64,000 nucleotides of DNA from Sulfitobacter noctilucicola (GTDB lineage: Bacteria > Pseudomonadota > Alphaproteobacteria > Rhodobacterales > Rhodobacteraceae), in contig NZ_JASD01000006.1 in the NCBI RefSeq assembly GCF_000622385.1, positions 1 through 64,000 of the forward strand, in the 5' to 3' direction. Within the stretch, counting starts at the first letter, position 1. Each line of letters begins with the position of its first letter. The translations under genes were made by a program, and so were the position numbers. The notes beneath the pieces are model-generated. The model searched no databases and was not told the origin of the DNA. It saw only the letters and a program-made list of their open reading frames with translations. This document shows positions 1-8,094 of this stretch, piece after piece.

Positions 1-931
1 CAGCGCCCTCCCCTGCCCTGCACGCCTCTGATCTGGCGATCAGATAGTCGCAGGCCCGCTGCGCGTCCGCGGCGTGCCGGAAGATTGCGCCCTTGTCCGA
101 CCGAAGAACGCGCAACCAGTTGTGGAGGTAGGCGGCATTCATCTCGAGCGTATGCGCGGTAAAGCCCAGCGTCTGACCCAGGAACACCGAGGTCAATTCC
201 GCGACGATCTCCTCGCGCGCATAGGACGTGCTGCCAAACTTCGAGAATCCGAAATTACGGTTCAGTCGATGGGGGGCTTTCGTGGCATGGGCCAGCTCAT
301 GGGCCCAGACCCCGTAGAAATTGCGCGGGTCCTGGAACCGCGTGATGGACGGCATGTAGACCTTGTCCACGGGCGGCAAATAATACGCCTCCGTGCCCGT
401 GAAGACGGTCGTGATGTCGATGGCATCGAAAAACGCCTGCATGTGCGGGATGGGCTCGGACGGCGGATGCTCGGGCACGGGCTCCGGGTCGGGATAGAAG
501 CTGTCGGGTAGCCCGTCGATCTGGCAGGCATTGAACACGCGGTAGGATTTCTGGAAGCGGAAGATGCGGGCTTCCTCGGAGTGATCATCCCCGTCACTGC
601 GGTCATGCTCATCTGCGCCCGCGTCTTTCCGGCTTTGACCGTAATAAACGACGACAGAGGATTTTTCGCCCTTGCGGACCTTTGCGTCCAACGCATTGGC
701 TTGCGGCAGCGTCATCCAGAAGGGAGAGCTGTGGCCCGCCATCACGGTCCGCATCGTCAGCAGGAAGTTGTTCACTCCCTGGTAGGGTTCTCCGCCCACG
801 CGCAGGGGACGAGAGCTGCCACCTGCGGTCCATGGCTTGCGCCACGGCAGGACGCCGCGCTCGATGATGCGGATGATTTCGTTTGTGATGACCTCGGAGG
901 CATCGAATTTGGGTGTGCGGGATCGGGCCAT
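1..931 (-). CDS. ardC: ArdC-family antirestriction / ssDNA-binding protein, 3' end cut by window
   Basis: The minus-strand frame opens at ATG 931 and stays open for 310 codons to base 1, so the C-terminal end lies outside the window. The N-terminus (MARSRTPKFDASEVIT, then LPWRKPW at about residues 28-34) matches ArdC/DUF1738 proteins, which bind single-stranded DNA and protect incoming plasmid DNA during conjugation. Around residue 210 is HELAH, a zinc-metallopeptidase HExxH motif expected in the C-terminal domain. An AAAGGAGG ribosome site lies just upstream of the ATG. It probably forms an operon with the small gene ending 40 bp upstream. Family confidence is high; the biochemical role is inferred from the family. 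Confidence 0.88.
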   Translation of the reverse strand, partial: MARSRTPKFDASEVITNEIIRIIERGVLPWRKPWTAGGSSRPLRVGGEPYQGVNNFLLTMRTVMAGHSSPFWMTLPQANALDAKVRKGEKSSVVVYYGQSRKDAGADEHDRSDGDDHSEEARIFRFQKSYRVFNACQIDGLPDSFYPDPEPVPEHPPSEPIPHMQAFFDAIDITTVFTGTEAYYLPPVDKVYMPSITRFQDPRNFYGVWAHELAHATKAPHRLNRNFGFSKFGSTSYAREEIVAELTSVFLGQTLGFTAHTLEMNAAYLHNWLRVLRSDKGAIFRHAADAQRACDYLIARSEACRAGEGA

Positions 932-971
932 GGCTGGCCTCCTTTCGAGTTTTGGTGAGAGGAAATGGTGA

Positions 972-1442
972 TCAGATTGACTGACGGGGTCGCGGATCGT
1001 TGATGATCCTGGCACCGAGGGCTTCGACCATGTCGATGTAGGTGGTCAGCGAGACGGACTTGCCAGGACCCCAGGGTTCAGGGTCGACCGATCCGTCCCG
1101 CGCCACCCGCGGCAAGTTCGCGAAGGCGATGACATCGGTGACGGGTCGGATATCGATGAACGGGGTCCCTCGTGCGACCGCAAGAGTGGCCAAGGGAAAG
1201 CGCTCGATCGGCGCGAAGGTCGAAACGGTGGTCCAACCGAGATGGATGAATGTCCCGCCCTCTCCGCAGATCACATGGGCATTCGGCAGCGTCGCCGCCT
1301 GCCTGAGATAGCCGAGATCACGCAGGACGGTCTGGCGTTCGAGCCGCTGTGCCAGCGCCGTCTGGCCAGTTAGGCGCAGATCTCTATGCCGCCACCAGGA
1401 GGCAGCGGTTGCGCGGAGCACGCGCAATACACCCGTTTGCAT
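972..1442 (-). CDS. hypothetical protein upstream of ardC
   Basis: This 156-residue protein is not recognised; it has no signal peptide or membrane segment. I chose the ATG at 1442 (MQTGVLRV) over an in-frame ATG five codons upstream because AAGGG sits about 7 bases before it and overlaps the longer start. It ends 40 bp before the ardC start on the same strand, so the two are likely co-transcribed. That suggests a plasmid-maintenance or establishment role, but this is inference from position only. The C-terminal half is moderately hydrophobic with an acidic stretch (DGSVDPEPWGPGKS). Confidence 0.6.
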   Translation of the reverse strand: MQTGVLRVLRATAASWWRHRDLRLTGQTALAQRLERQTVLRDLGYLRQAATLPNAHVICGEGGTFIHLGWTTVSTFAPIERFPLATLAVARGTPFIDIRPVTDVIAFANLPRVARDGSVDPEPWGPGKSVSLTTYIDMVEALGARIINDPRPRQSI

Positions 1443-1788
1443 CGGAATGCCCTTCATCAGGAAAGACAGACCGGAACCCGGCCCGGACCCATCTGAGGGA
1501 CCCCAAAGGCCCTCATCCGTCAGTCACAAAACCCGAAGGACACTTTCACTTTTCCCGGCCCCACCAGCCCGGGAAAAGAACTTCAGGGGCCGGCACGGCC
1601 CCAGTTTTCTTCATTGCACGCAGAAACTCCGGATCGGCAACGAACATCGGCATTGCCAGACCTAAGAGTTCCATTTTTAGAATTTATATCAATGAATTAT
1701 AGCAAATCTTAGATCGGCAATTTTTTCTGGCGACTGTCTGATATATCCTGGCGGTGCTTGTCCTGAGCACCGGATGCGACAAGCCTCT
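1443..1788. other. intergenic region with two strong inverted repeats
   Basis: No convincing gene. Two hairpins lie close together: CTTTTCCCGG / CCGGGAAAAG (1549-1578, 10-bp arms, 10-base loop) and GGGGCCG / CGGCCCC (1586-1602, 3-base loop), the second followed by AGTTTTC on the plus strand. A third smaller dyad, CGGTGCT / AGCACCG, lies at about 1752-1773 just past the Fic stop codon. The region is downstream of fic and upstream of the hypothetical-ardC pair, so it must hold the end of one transcript and the promoter of the next. No promoter could be named with confidence. Confidence 0.5.
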
Positions 1789-2883
1789 TCACTCCGCCGA
1801 CAGGGAATAACTGGTACTACGTCCACCAGCGTCATCTTTCTCAAGTGCTCCCAAGTCGATCAGGTCCAGGATGTCGCGATATGCGGTGTCCTGCGAACAT
1901 TTCTCGATCTTAGCATATTTCGACGTCGTGAGTTTTCCTTCGAACCCATCCAGGAGGCGGTTAAGCATGTCCCGCTGGCGGTCGTTTATGTTGGCCGTTC
2001 CGTATTTCTCCCAGAACCGCGCCTTTTGAAACACAGCCTCCAAAATGATCTCTGCGCCATCAAATGCGCGGTCGAGGCAATTCAGGAACCAAATGAGCCA
2101 AGTCGTGACATCAAGCCCCCCCTTCTGCGTCGTCTCGAGCATATCATAATAGGCGCTCCGCTCCTGCCGGATTTGGGTCGACATGCTGTAAAACCGCTGT
2201 GAACTGCGTTCGGATCGCGCCAACGCCATATCCGCGATCGCACGCGCAATGCGCCCGTTGCCATCGTCAAAGGGGTGGATCGTGACGAACCACAGATGTG
2301 CAATTGCGGCATGAATAACGGGATCCGTATCGGGGGCCTGATTGAACCAGGTTAGAAACCGCGCCATCTCCATATCAAGCCGTGCTGCTCCTGGCGCCTC
2401 AAAATGCACGCGCTCGCGACCCATAGGTCCTGAAACAACCTCCATAGGGCCGATCCGCCACTGCCCTACGGCGATCCGGGTCATTCCGCTTCGCCCCGTT
2501 GGAAAAAGGGCGGCATGCCAGCCGAACAATCGCTCTGCGTCCATGGGTTGGTCATAAGCTTGCGTCGCGTCCAACATCATCTCGACGACCCCATCGACAT
2601 GGCGATCAGACGGGATCAGCCCGCCTATTTCGAGCCCCAGCCGTTTTGCGATAGACGACCGAACCTGATCCTTGTCGAGCGTCTCGCCTTCGATCTCGCT
2701 GCTCTTGACGACATCACTGGTGAGAGTTCTCAACATCGCCTCATTGCGAAGATCAAAGCCAAGGCCCTCCATGCGTCCCAAGAGCTTGCCTTGCCGGTGG
2801 CGGACAGCGGCAAGTTGTGATGACAGCTTGGCCTTGTCCCAAAAAAATTGCGGCCAATCAGTTAGTTCGTGAATGTAGGTCAT
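1789..2883 (-). CDS. Fic-family protein adenylyltransferase (AMPylase)
   Basis: A 364-residue Fic protein that should transfer AMP from ATP to a hydroxyl side chain of a target protein. The catalytic motif HPFDDGNGR is at residues 203-211 and complete. A class II inhibitory helix, SSEIEGE, lies at residues 61-67 in the DUF4172-like N-terminal part, so the enzyme is probably auto-inhibited by its own Glu. The C-terminal ~80 residues look like a winged helix (TSKYAKIEKCSQDTAYRDILDL) that could bind DNA. An AAGGAG precedes the ATG by about 10 bases. Two dyads directly upstream may be its own operators. The target is unknown; plasmid Fic proteins may act as toxins or regulators. Confidence 0.92.
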   Translation of the reverse strand: MTYIHELTDWPQFFWDKAKLSSQLAAVRHRQGKLLGRMEGLGFDLRNEAMLRTLTSDVVKSSEIEGETLDKDQVRSSIAKRLGLEIGGLIPSDRHVDGVVEMMLDATQAYDQPMDAERLFGWHAALFPTGRSGMTRIAVGQWRIGPMEVVSGPMGRERVHFEAPGAARLDMEMARFLTWFNQAPDTDPVIHAAIAHLWFVTIHPFDDGNGRIARAIADMALARSERSSQRFYSMSTQIRQERSAYYDMLETTQKGGLDVTTWLIWFLNCLDRAFDGAEIILEAVFQKARFWEKYGTANINDRQRDMLNRLLDGFEGKLTTSKYAKIEKCSQDTAYRDILDLIDLGALEKDDAGGRSTSYSLSAE

Positions 2884-2897
2884 ATTTTACGCACTCC

Positions 2898-2980
2898 TTG
2901 CGGAGATTATACCGGCAAACTCCGCAAGACAACAGCATTCGCCGCGCAATATGCGGAGAATACTGGCGCCAATCTCCGCG
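2898..2980. promoter_or_regulatory. paired operator-like dyads upstream of fic
   Basis: Two imperfect palindromes of the same design lie in tandem: TGCGGAG-N14-CTCCGC (2899-2925) and TGCGGAG-N15-CTCCGC (2952-2979), about 53 bp apart. The inner bases are also related (GCGGAGATTA versus GCGGAGAATA). They sit between the fic start (2883) and the repC stop (3028), where the fic promoter must be. Binding by the winged-helix tail of the Fic protein itself is a reasonable guess, not shown. Confidence 0.6.
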
Positions 2981-3027
2981 GACCCCTCTGGACCTCTGAA
3001 TGCAGGAGAAACTGCTACCCCATCCCA

Positions 3028-4389
3028 TCATGCCGCCTGCCCGCTCAACCGGCCATAGAAACTGCGCTCGAGATGCAGCTCCCCTGCCCCGGCTTTCTGG
3101 ACAATTCCACGCAGATATCCACCAGGAGATGCGACTTCGCCTGCACAATGCTTTTCGAACGTGAGAACCAGCGCCGCAGTCGCGATTTGAGGCCCAAGCC
3201 GGTCCTGCGCAATGTTCCAGGCGTGCTCTGAGACGCCGATCATCGGCCTCAACTGCCCTGCAACACGGTGCAGATCGCCCCAATCCTTCAGATATCCGCC
3301 CATATTGCGCGCCCAGGACGCAAACTCAGGACAAGCTTGCATGACTGTCGGCAGATCCAGGGCGGCCCCGCGTTTCTTGCGCGTTTCAGCCACCCAATCT
3401 TCCAACTCCCTATCAATTTGCTCCTCCGGTGGCGCATTGGGCACCACGCCCGCCGCTTGCTCAGTTTCTGAGCGATTACAGGTTACAGGATTAAGTTGTG
3501 TTGTAATTAGTATATGAGGTTCGGAAATGACCTCCCTGGAGTTCATTTCTTGAGTCTTCTTAAGTGCTTGCTCGGTGGTTTTAGCTGTGTTTTCCACAAC
3601 CTCATCCGCTCGAACTGCCTTGAGGTACGTGGCCTCTACACGTTCCTGGAGCTCTTTGAACCACGCCAAGAGTCGTTCCAGTGCCTCAGAGGCCGTGTTC
3701 CTGCGCGGAAGGCGATCCAAAAGATCCTCGAAAAGGCCTGTGAGCTGCGTCCACGGGCCTCTCAGCGCGCCGCTGAGCGCAGCCTCGATCCGCGCCCGGA
3801 TCATCCGGCGGGACACAGTGATCTGCCGCTTCAGGCGCTGACAGTGCGCGCGCTCGGCCTGCAGCTCAGCGTGTAGCTGCTGAAACTCTTCTACGCGAGC
3901 GGACAGCGGCGACAAATCAAAGCCGTAGGCCTCAATGATACGGCCCTCTGCGTCCCTGTGGCCCCAACGCTTGCCATTGGGGCTGTCTTTGAAGGCGATT
4001 ACACCGCTCTCGGCCAGGCGCCGGGCATGGCGCTTGAGCGCAGAGAGTGAAAAGCCCGTCTGCTCCATCAGATAGGCATTGGAGGCCCAGACGATCGGGC
4101 GCTGACCCTCTTCCCAATCTTGCGCCTGCGTGAAGGCCCCAAGCGTATCGAGGAGCATCATATCCCCTGCCTTGAGGCCGATATGCGCACCTACGCGTTT
4201 CACGGCAACAAAGGCCTGTGTCTTGGGTACGGCTGATCTTTCACCATCATGTGCGTGCTGTTCAGCAACGGCGAGTCCGGCTGTCGCCTTCCGCCACCCC
4301 GAGGGTTGGTTGATATTGGACATACCTCCACCGTTCTGAGGCATGCCTGTCTCAGTCGCTCCATGCGGAGCATCATTGAATTTCGTCAT
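3028..4389 (-). CDS. repC: RepC plasmid replication initiator
   Basis: This 453-residue protein is the replication initiator of a RepABC plasmid. The N-terminal part (KTQAFVAVKRVGAHIGLKAGDMMLLDTLGAF, about residues 56-86) and the winged-helix region (LSALKRHARRLAESGVIAFKDSPNGKRWGHRD) are typical RepC features, and the length is normal. It binds the origin, which in this family lies inside repC itself. It follows repB on the same strand after a 173-bp gap that encodes a counter-transcript RNA. No strong ribosome site precedes ATG 4389, so an internal Met (residue 16 or 23) is possible. RepC level is expected to be limited by the antisense RNA. Confidence 0.96.
   Translation of the reverse strand: MTKFNDAPHGATETGMPQNGGGMSNINQPSGWRKATAGLAVAEQHAHDGERSAVPKTQAFVAVKRVGAHIGLKAGDMMLLDTLGAFTQAQDWEEGQRPIVWASNAYLMEQTGFSLSALKRHARRLAESGVIAFKDSPNGKRWGHRDAEGRIIEAYGFDLSPLSARVEEFQQLHAELQAERAHCQRLKRQITVSRRMIRARIEAALSGALRGPWTQLTGLFEDLLDRLPRRNTASEALERLLAWFKELQERVEATYLKAVRADEVVENTAKTTEQALKKTQEMNSREVISEPHILITTQLNPVTCNRSETEQAAGVVPNAPPEEQIDRELEDWVAETRKKRGAALDLPTVMQACPEFASWARNMGGYLKDWGDLHRVAGQLRPMIGVSEHAWNIAQDRLGPQIATAALVLTFEKHCAGEVASPGGYLRGIVQKAGAGELHLERSFYGRLSGQAA
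3476..3600. other. candidate replication origin (AT-rich segment inside repC)
   Basis: A stretch of repC is clearly richer in A+T than its surroundings (for example TTAAGTTGTGTTGTAATTAG near 3491-3510). In RepABC plasmids oriV lies in an AT-rich part of the middle of repC, so this is the natural candidate. The boundaries are approximate and no iterons were identified. Confidence 0.45.
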
Positions 4390-4451
4390 TTTGTGTCAGC
4401 GACAAAGAAATCCCGTTCGCTCAGAAGCGTTTTCTCTTGTGTGGTGATTCG

Positions 4452-4480
4452 TTGGCTGCTAGATTCTAGGTGTCTAATCT
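4452..4480 (+). promoter_or_regulatory. promoter of the repABC counter-transcript RNA
   Basis: Plus strand, opposite to repC. A -35 box TTGGCT (4452-4457) and a -10 box TAATCT (4475-4480) are separated by exactly 17 bp. Initiation is expected at about 4486-4488, heading away from repC towards the end of repB and antisense to the repC leader. Confidence 0.62.
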
Positions 4481-4485
4481 AAGAA

Positions 4486-4534
4486 TTGCGCTTGCGCAGC
4501 AGCCCTCGAAACTCCGGTTTCGGGGGTTTTCTTT
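4486..4534 (+). ncRNA. RepABC incompatibility antisense RNA (ctRNA)
   Basis: A short RNA of about 50 bases is predicted between repB and repC on the strand opposite to them. It starts just after the promoter at 4452-4480 and ends in a rho-independent terminator. RepABC plasmids encode such a trans-acting RNA in this place; it pairs with the repC leader and lowers RepC synthesis, making it a main incompatibility factor. Position, strand, promoter and terminator all agree. Transcript ends are inferred. Confidence 0.75.
4503..4534 (+). terminator. rho-independent terminator of the ctRNA
   Basis: A 10-bp stem CCCTCGAAAC / GTTTCGGGGG (one G-U pair) with loop TCCG is followed by TTTTCTTT on the plus strand. 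The stem probably also serves as the kissing loop that meets the repC leader, as in other repABC antisense RNAs. Confidence 0.8.
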
Positions 4535-4562
4535 GTTTGCCGTTCCTCCTTTCTGCTCGTCC

Positions 4563-5534
4563 TCAGTTGTCATCCACCGAATTTACATCTGCAAATTCGG
4601 CATAGGATTTCTTGATAATCTCTGCGAGATTGCTCTCAAGCCAGGTTGCAAACTCAGCGCTTGTGCCAGACTTCTTCACTGAAAGTGACAGTGTTGCGCG
4701 ACCAGCTTTGATGGTCACTCCCTCTAAAGGCGTGATCTCCCGAGTTCCGCTCGACGTCTTCGCGCCGCGCTTTGTCGCTTCCTTGATGAGCAATTCAAGG
4801 CGCTCGTCTGAATTCGCTGTTGTACTGATCTTAGCCAAGATATCGAGAGCCGCACGTTCAGTGAGCTTTCTGGAGAGAAAGAGCTCTGCTAACTCCGTCC
4901 ACCTCGGACGCCCGGACTTCGGTGCCGCGCCAATCAGGTCACCTATCTTGACCGGGACATTTTGCGTCACCTTCGTTAGGTGCGACTGACCGGACGCAGA
5001 GAGGTTGAGAACCTGCCTAACAGTTGCTCCATCGTGGCCAGCAGCTTGGATAGCCTCGGCGAACCGCGCTTTCTCGTAGAAAGACAGGTTGCGGCGCGCT
5101 GCATTTTCCAATCCTTTCGCCAGCAAAGCCGTAGCATCATCAATATCTTGGACGTTTGCACGAACCTTTATGCCGAGTTCACGGCAGGCCTTTAAGCGGC
5201 GCCGTCCGTAAATTGCTTCAAAGCGCCCCTCAGCAACTTTTGACCGTCGAACAAGAATAGGCACTTGCTGACCGCCATCACGGATGCTGCTTTTTAGTCG
5301 TTCGAAGCTCTCGTCGTCATCTTCGAAGTTTACAGCTGTAAACTCTTCAAGCCGGTCTGCGGGCCCCCAATCGTCGATTAGATTTGGATCAATTTCTCGG
5401 ATAGATGCCAGAGAACCTTGAAGGGCGCCCAAAGCAGGTGCACTGGTCTTCGCCGGTCTCTCTGACTGTGATCCACCGGAACGCGCGATCGTGTTGGCAA
5501 TTCCAGACATATCGCGAAGAGATTTCCTAGCCAT
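4563..5534 (-). CDS. repB: RepB, ParB-type partition protein
   Basis: A 323-residue ParB-family protein that binds the centromere-like parS sites and couples them to RepA for plasmid segregation. The ParB/Spo0J N-terminal domain is seen as VPILVRRS...FEAIYGRRRLKACRELG (about residues 92-120), followed by the typical LIENAxRxxLS-like KGLENAARRNLSFYEKARFAEAI and a helix-turn-helix region around VRQVLNLSASGQSHLTKV. Its ATG overlaps the repA stop codon by one base (TAATG), so translation is coupled. A parS-like palindrome lies within this gene. Confidence 0.96.
   Translation of the reverse strand: MARKSLRDMSGIANTIARSGGSQSERPAKTSAPALGALQGSLASIREIDPNLIDDWGPADRLEEFTAVNFEDDDESFERLKSSIRDGGQQVPILVRRSKVAEGRFEAIYGRRRLKACRELGIKVRANVQDIDDATALLAKGLENAARRNLSFYEKARFAEAIQAAGHDGATVRQVLNLSASGQSHLTKVTQNVPVKIGDLIGAAPKSGRPRWTELAELFLSRKLTERAALDILAKISTTANSDERLELLIKEATKRGAKTSSGTREITPLEGVTIKAGRATLSLSVKKSGTSAEFATWLESNLAEIIKKSYAEFADVNSVDDN
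5328..5343. promoter_or_regulatory. parS: parS-like palindrome inside repB
   Basis: GTTTACAGCTGTAAAC is a perfect 16-bp palindrome, repeated exactly at 6866-6881. RepABC plasmids use such short palindromes as RepB-binding partition sites, usually close to or inside the operon, and the sequence defines the compatibility group. This copy falls within the coding sequence of repB. Confidence 0.85.
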
Positions 5535-6718
5535 TACTTACGCCCCCACGATTGATGGATCATCGCTTCCACTTCATGCCCTACCGCATCCATCGAGCCC
5601 TTGGCCCGATCATACGTGGCGCGAGTCATCTCTGAACGCACCACTTCATAAATCGACTGCTTAAGCATGGTGGCGTCACTGATTGCTGTGCTCTTCAAGG
5701 CAGTCGCCGACATCACCCGGTCTTGAAACAGAGCCCGCATGAAAGAGGTCAGCTGCTGAGAAGGTACGTCCGTTGGCTCGTCTCGGGTGATGAGAAATCT
5801 GAAGAAATCATACTGCAGAGTTGCACCAGCATCTTCGATCACGCCCATATACGCCCCAGCAAGTTCGAGAAACTGAGCTGTTGAAGAAACGTCCAACATC
5901 GATGGAGTTAGAGGAACGATCAGGGAGCTGCCGGCAGCCATCCCCGCAATGGTCAAGAAACCGAGTTGTGGTGGACTATCCATAAGAACGATATCAAAAT
6001 CATCCTCGACCTGCGCCAAGGCATTCCGGATGCGCGTAAAGAATGGTTGGTCCGGGTTCGAGTGAACTGCTGATTCCGTCTCAAATTCCGACAATATCAA
6101 GCGAGACGGCGCAATCGAGAGCCCCGGAAAGTATGTCGGGACTACGACGTCCGCCATGCTGACCGGATCATCGTAGCGGATCGCATCATAGACAGTCAGT
6201 CCATCAAACTCGATTTCGGGGCTAATACCACACATTGATGTGAGCGATCCCTGCGGATCCAGATCCAAGGCTAAGACCCGATAACCTCGAAGCGCAAAGT
6301 AGTGAGCGAGGTGGATGCTCGTTGTGCTCTTACTGGAACCGCCCTTGAAGTTCATCAGCTGCCAAATCTGCAGCTTCTCCTCACCGGAGCGGCGAGGCAT
6401 ATAACGTCCCTTCTTCCGAGAGGTTTTTTCCAGAATTTCACGAGCGTCCCAAATTTCTTGGGCTGTGTAGTAGCGCCTGCCACCCCGGATATCTTCAGGC
6501 TCCGGGATTGTCCCTTCAGCGTGGACCTTTCGCATGAACTGCCCGGACACGCCCAAGAGCTCAGCGGTCTCTGGTGCCGAAAAAGAACGTAGCGTTTTTG
6601 AATTGTCTGGGGCAAAAGCAGAAAGTAGATGCTCCCTGATGGCAGCGTTGAGCCGTTCGGATATCTCCGTTGCAAGGGCCGATGGGCGCTCATTTGACAA
6701 TGGTGTCACTGGAATCAT
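5534..6718 (-). CDS. repA: RepA, ParA-type partition ATPase
   Basis: A 394-residue ParA-family ATPase, first gene of the repABC operon. It moves plasmid copies apart together with RepB and, with ADP or ATP bound, represses the operon. The deviant Walker A motif KGGSSKST is at residues 125-132 and Walker B-like DFDIVLMDSPP lies further on. The N-terminal ~100 residues contain a MerR/HTH-like DNA-binding part (LGVSGQFMRKVHAEGTIPEPE), as usual for RepA. GAGG precedes the ATG. Upstream is a second parS-like site. Confidence 0.96.
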   Translation of the reverse strand: MIPVTPLSNERPSALATEISERLNAAIREHLLSAFAPDNSKTLRSFSAPETAELLGVSGQFMRKVHAEGTIPEPEDIRGGRRYYTAQEIWDAREILEKTSRKKGRYMPRRSGEEKLQIWQLMNFKGGSSKSTTSIHLAHYFALRGYRVLALDLDPQGSLTSMCGISPEIEFDGLTVYDAIRYDDPVSMADVVVPTYFPGLSIAPSRLILSEFETESAVHSNPDQPFFTRIRNALAQVEDDFDIVLMDSPPQLGFLTIAGMAAGSSLIVPLTPSMLDVSSTAQFLELAGAYMGVIEDAGATLQYDFFRFLITRDEPTDVPSQQLTSFMRALFQDRVMSATALKSTAISDATMLKQSIYEVVRSEMTRATYDRAKGSMDAVGHEVEAMIHQSWGRK

Positions 6719-7420
6719 CTGGTTGCCTCAATTTCCAAAATGTGGCCTTTTTCGCGCCACTTGGGGATAAAAGCAGCGATTCACGCGGCTAAGTCAAGAT
6801 TTTTCCTCTATTTAGTGTCTATGAAGGCAGTTGGGGACTATATCCGCGAGCGCAATCTAGACCGAGTTTACAGCTGTAAACGTAGTGACCACAAATATCT
6901 CAACCCTATCCTACGCTCTGTCGCGCCTCTCAGGCCTAGAATTGGTCTTGGAGATCAGTGTCTAGATGCAGCACCCAAATGTGGTGACTTCGATCTTTCC
7001 GCCCTCCGTCATCGATCTTCTCGTTCATTGGTTGCCGCGTGATACGCAGCAACCAGTTAGCTGTCCGAACATGAACCGCGCCGGACACGAGGCGCCGCGG
7101 GGCAGGGGAGGGGGAGTGCGAAAACCGACAAGGAAGGGACGACGGCTGCGACATGGCACTCATGCGACCTACCCAAATCGGGAGGCAAACCGAGGGCGAA
7201 AGTCGCTGTCCACGAACGGCTGCCATTCTTTCGGTGATATTGCAGGGTAGCGGAAGCCCACTCTTGGACTAAGTCTAATACACATCGGCAAGCGCCTAAC
7301 GGAGAGAAACTGTGCTGCGCCAGGTGCAGATGCGAGAAATGCCTTGGACGAACCAAAGCTTGCCTTTTGATGGCTTTGGATATACTTGATTTGATGTTTA
7401 TCCACACCGGAGAGGACAAC
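6719..7420. other. intergenic region upstream of repA
   Basis: About 700 bp without a gene I can support. It must hold the repABC promoter and carries a parS-like palindrome at 6866-6881. The stretch at about 7060-7260 is GC-rich and contains minus-strand frames broken by stops and shifts; its composition suggests a decayed sequence, but I could not name it. The end of the region carries the vapB promoter and ribosome site. Confidence 0.5.
6866..6881. promoter_or_regulatory. parS: parS-like palindrome upstream of repA
   Basis: GTTTACAGCTGTAAAC, identical in all 16 bases to the palindrome inside repB (5328-5343). It lies about 150 bp upstream of the repA start, where RepB binding could serve both segregation and operon autoregulation. 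Confidence 0.88.
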
Positions 7421-7648
7421 ATGCAAGTTGCAAAATGGGGGAATTCGCTCGCGGTCCGGCTGCCTGCCGATCTTGTGCGCAAACTTGGCCTCAAAGAAGG
7501 TGACCAAATCGATCTGATAAAGGACGACGGTACTTTGCTCGTCCAGCGCCAACCTCGCGCCGATGAAGTCCTGCAAGGGCTAAGGCGGTTTCGCGGAAAG
7601 TTATCCAAGGACGCACGCTTGAGCCGCGACGCTGCGCATGAGCGCTGA
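7421..7648 (+). CDS. vapB: VapB-type antitoxin, AbrB/MazE-fold
   Basis: A 75-residue antitoxin. The start MQVAKWGNSLAVRLPADLV is the standard AbrB/SpoVT-like swapped-hairpin DNA-binding domain, followed by KLGLKEGDQIDL. CGGAGAGG lies about 5 bases upstream of ATG 7421, which decides this start over a longer frame from 7367. It overlaps the downstream PIN toxin by 11 bp, as expected for vapBC pairs. The protein should bind and neutralise the toxin and repress their shared promoter. Confidence 0.92.
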   Translation: MQVAKWGNSLAVRLPADLVRKLGLKEGDQIDLIKDDGTLLVQRQPRADEVLQGLRRFRGKLSKDARLSRDAAHER

Positions 7649-8033
7649 ATTCGCGGATACAAATGTCGTCCTTTACCTTCTTGACGACGGTCCAAAGGCG
7701 GATCAGGCGGAAGACATCCTGGGGCAGCGGCCGCGGATCAGTGTGCAGGTCCTGAACGAAGCGATGGTCAATTGCCGGAGGAAAGCCGGTCTCAGTTGGG
7801 AGGAGACCGGCGCTTTTCTTGCAGGGGTACAATCCTTATGTCCGGTCGAAGACTTGTCTGTGCAAACCCATCTTGTGGGCCGAGCTTTGGCAGAAAAATA
7901 CCAGCTTTCGGTCTATGACGCGATGATTGTGTCGGCCGCTCTTATTGCTGGATGCACGACTTTGTGGAGCGAAGATATGCACGACGGATTGTTGGTCGAA
8001 GATCAGTTGCGCGTCATGAATCCATTCACCTGA
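7638..8033 (+). CDS. vapC: VapC-type PIN-domain toxin ribonuclease
   Basis: A 131-residue PIN-domain protein, probably a Mg-dependent RNase that cuts specific RNAs when the antitoxin is lost. Acidic active-site residues are visible: D7 (FADTNVVLY), E41 (VLNEAM), D94 (SVYDAMIVSAA) and the ED/D group at 112-116 (WSEDMHDG). It overlaps vapB by 11 bp and ends convergently with the recombinase gene. Close to repABC, its likely job is post-segregational plasmid stabilisation. Confidence 0.93.
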   Translation: MSAEFADTNVVLYLLDDGPKADQAEDILGQRPRISVQVLNEAMVNCRRKAGLSWEETGAFLAGVQSLCPVEDLSVQTHLVGRALAEKYQLSVYDAMIVSAALIAGCTTLWSEDMHDGLLVEDQLRVMNPFT

Positions 8034-8094
8034 CCAGAAAATGGGCTGCAACCCTGCAATCGTTCCATGAGTTGGAGGATTTGCAAGGTTGCGT

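Noticed and set aside
7057..7695. A 212-codon minus-strand frame covering vapB and the upstream gap
   Set aside because: Overlaps the clear vapB gene and has no ribosome site or family match.
7421..8033. Phd/YefM or MazEF assignment for the toxin-antitoxin pair
   Set aside because: The toxin has a clear PIN domain with four acidic residues, which makes it VapC, and the antitoxin has an AbrB fold.
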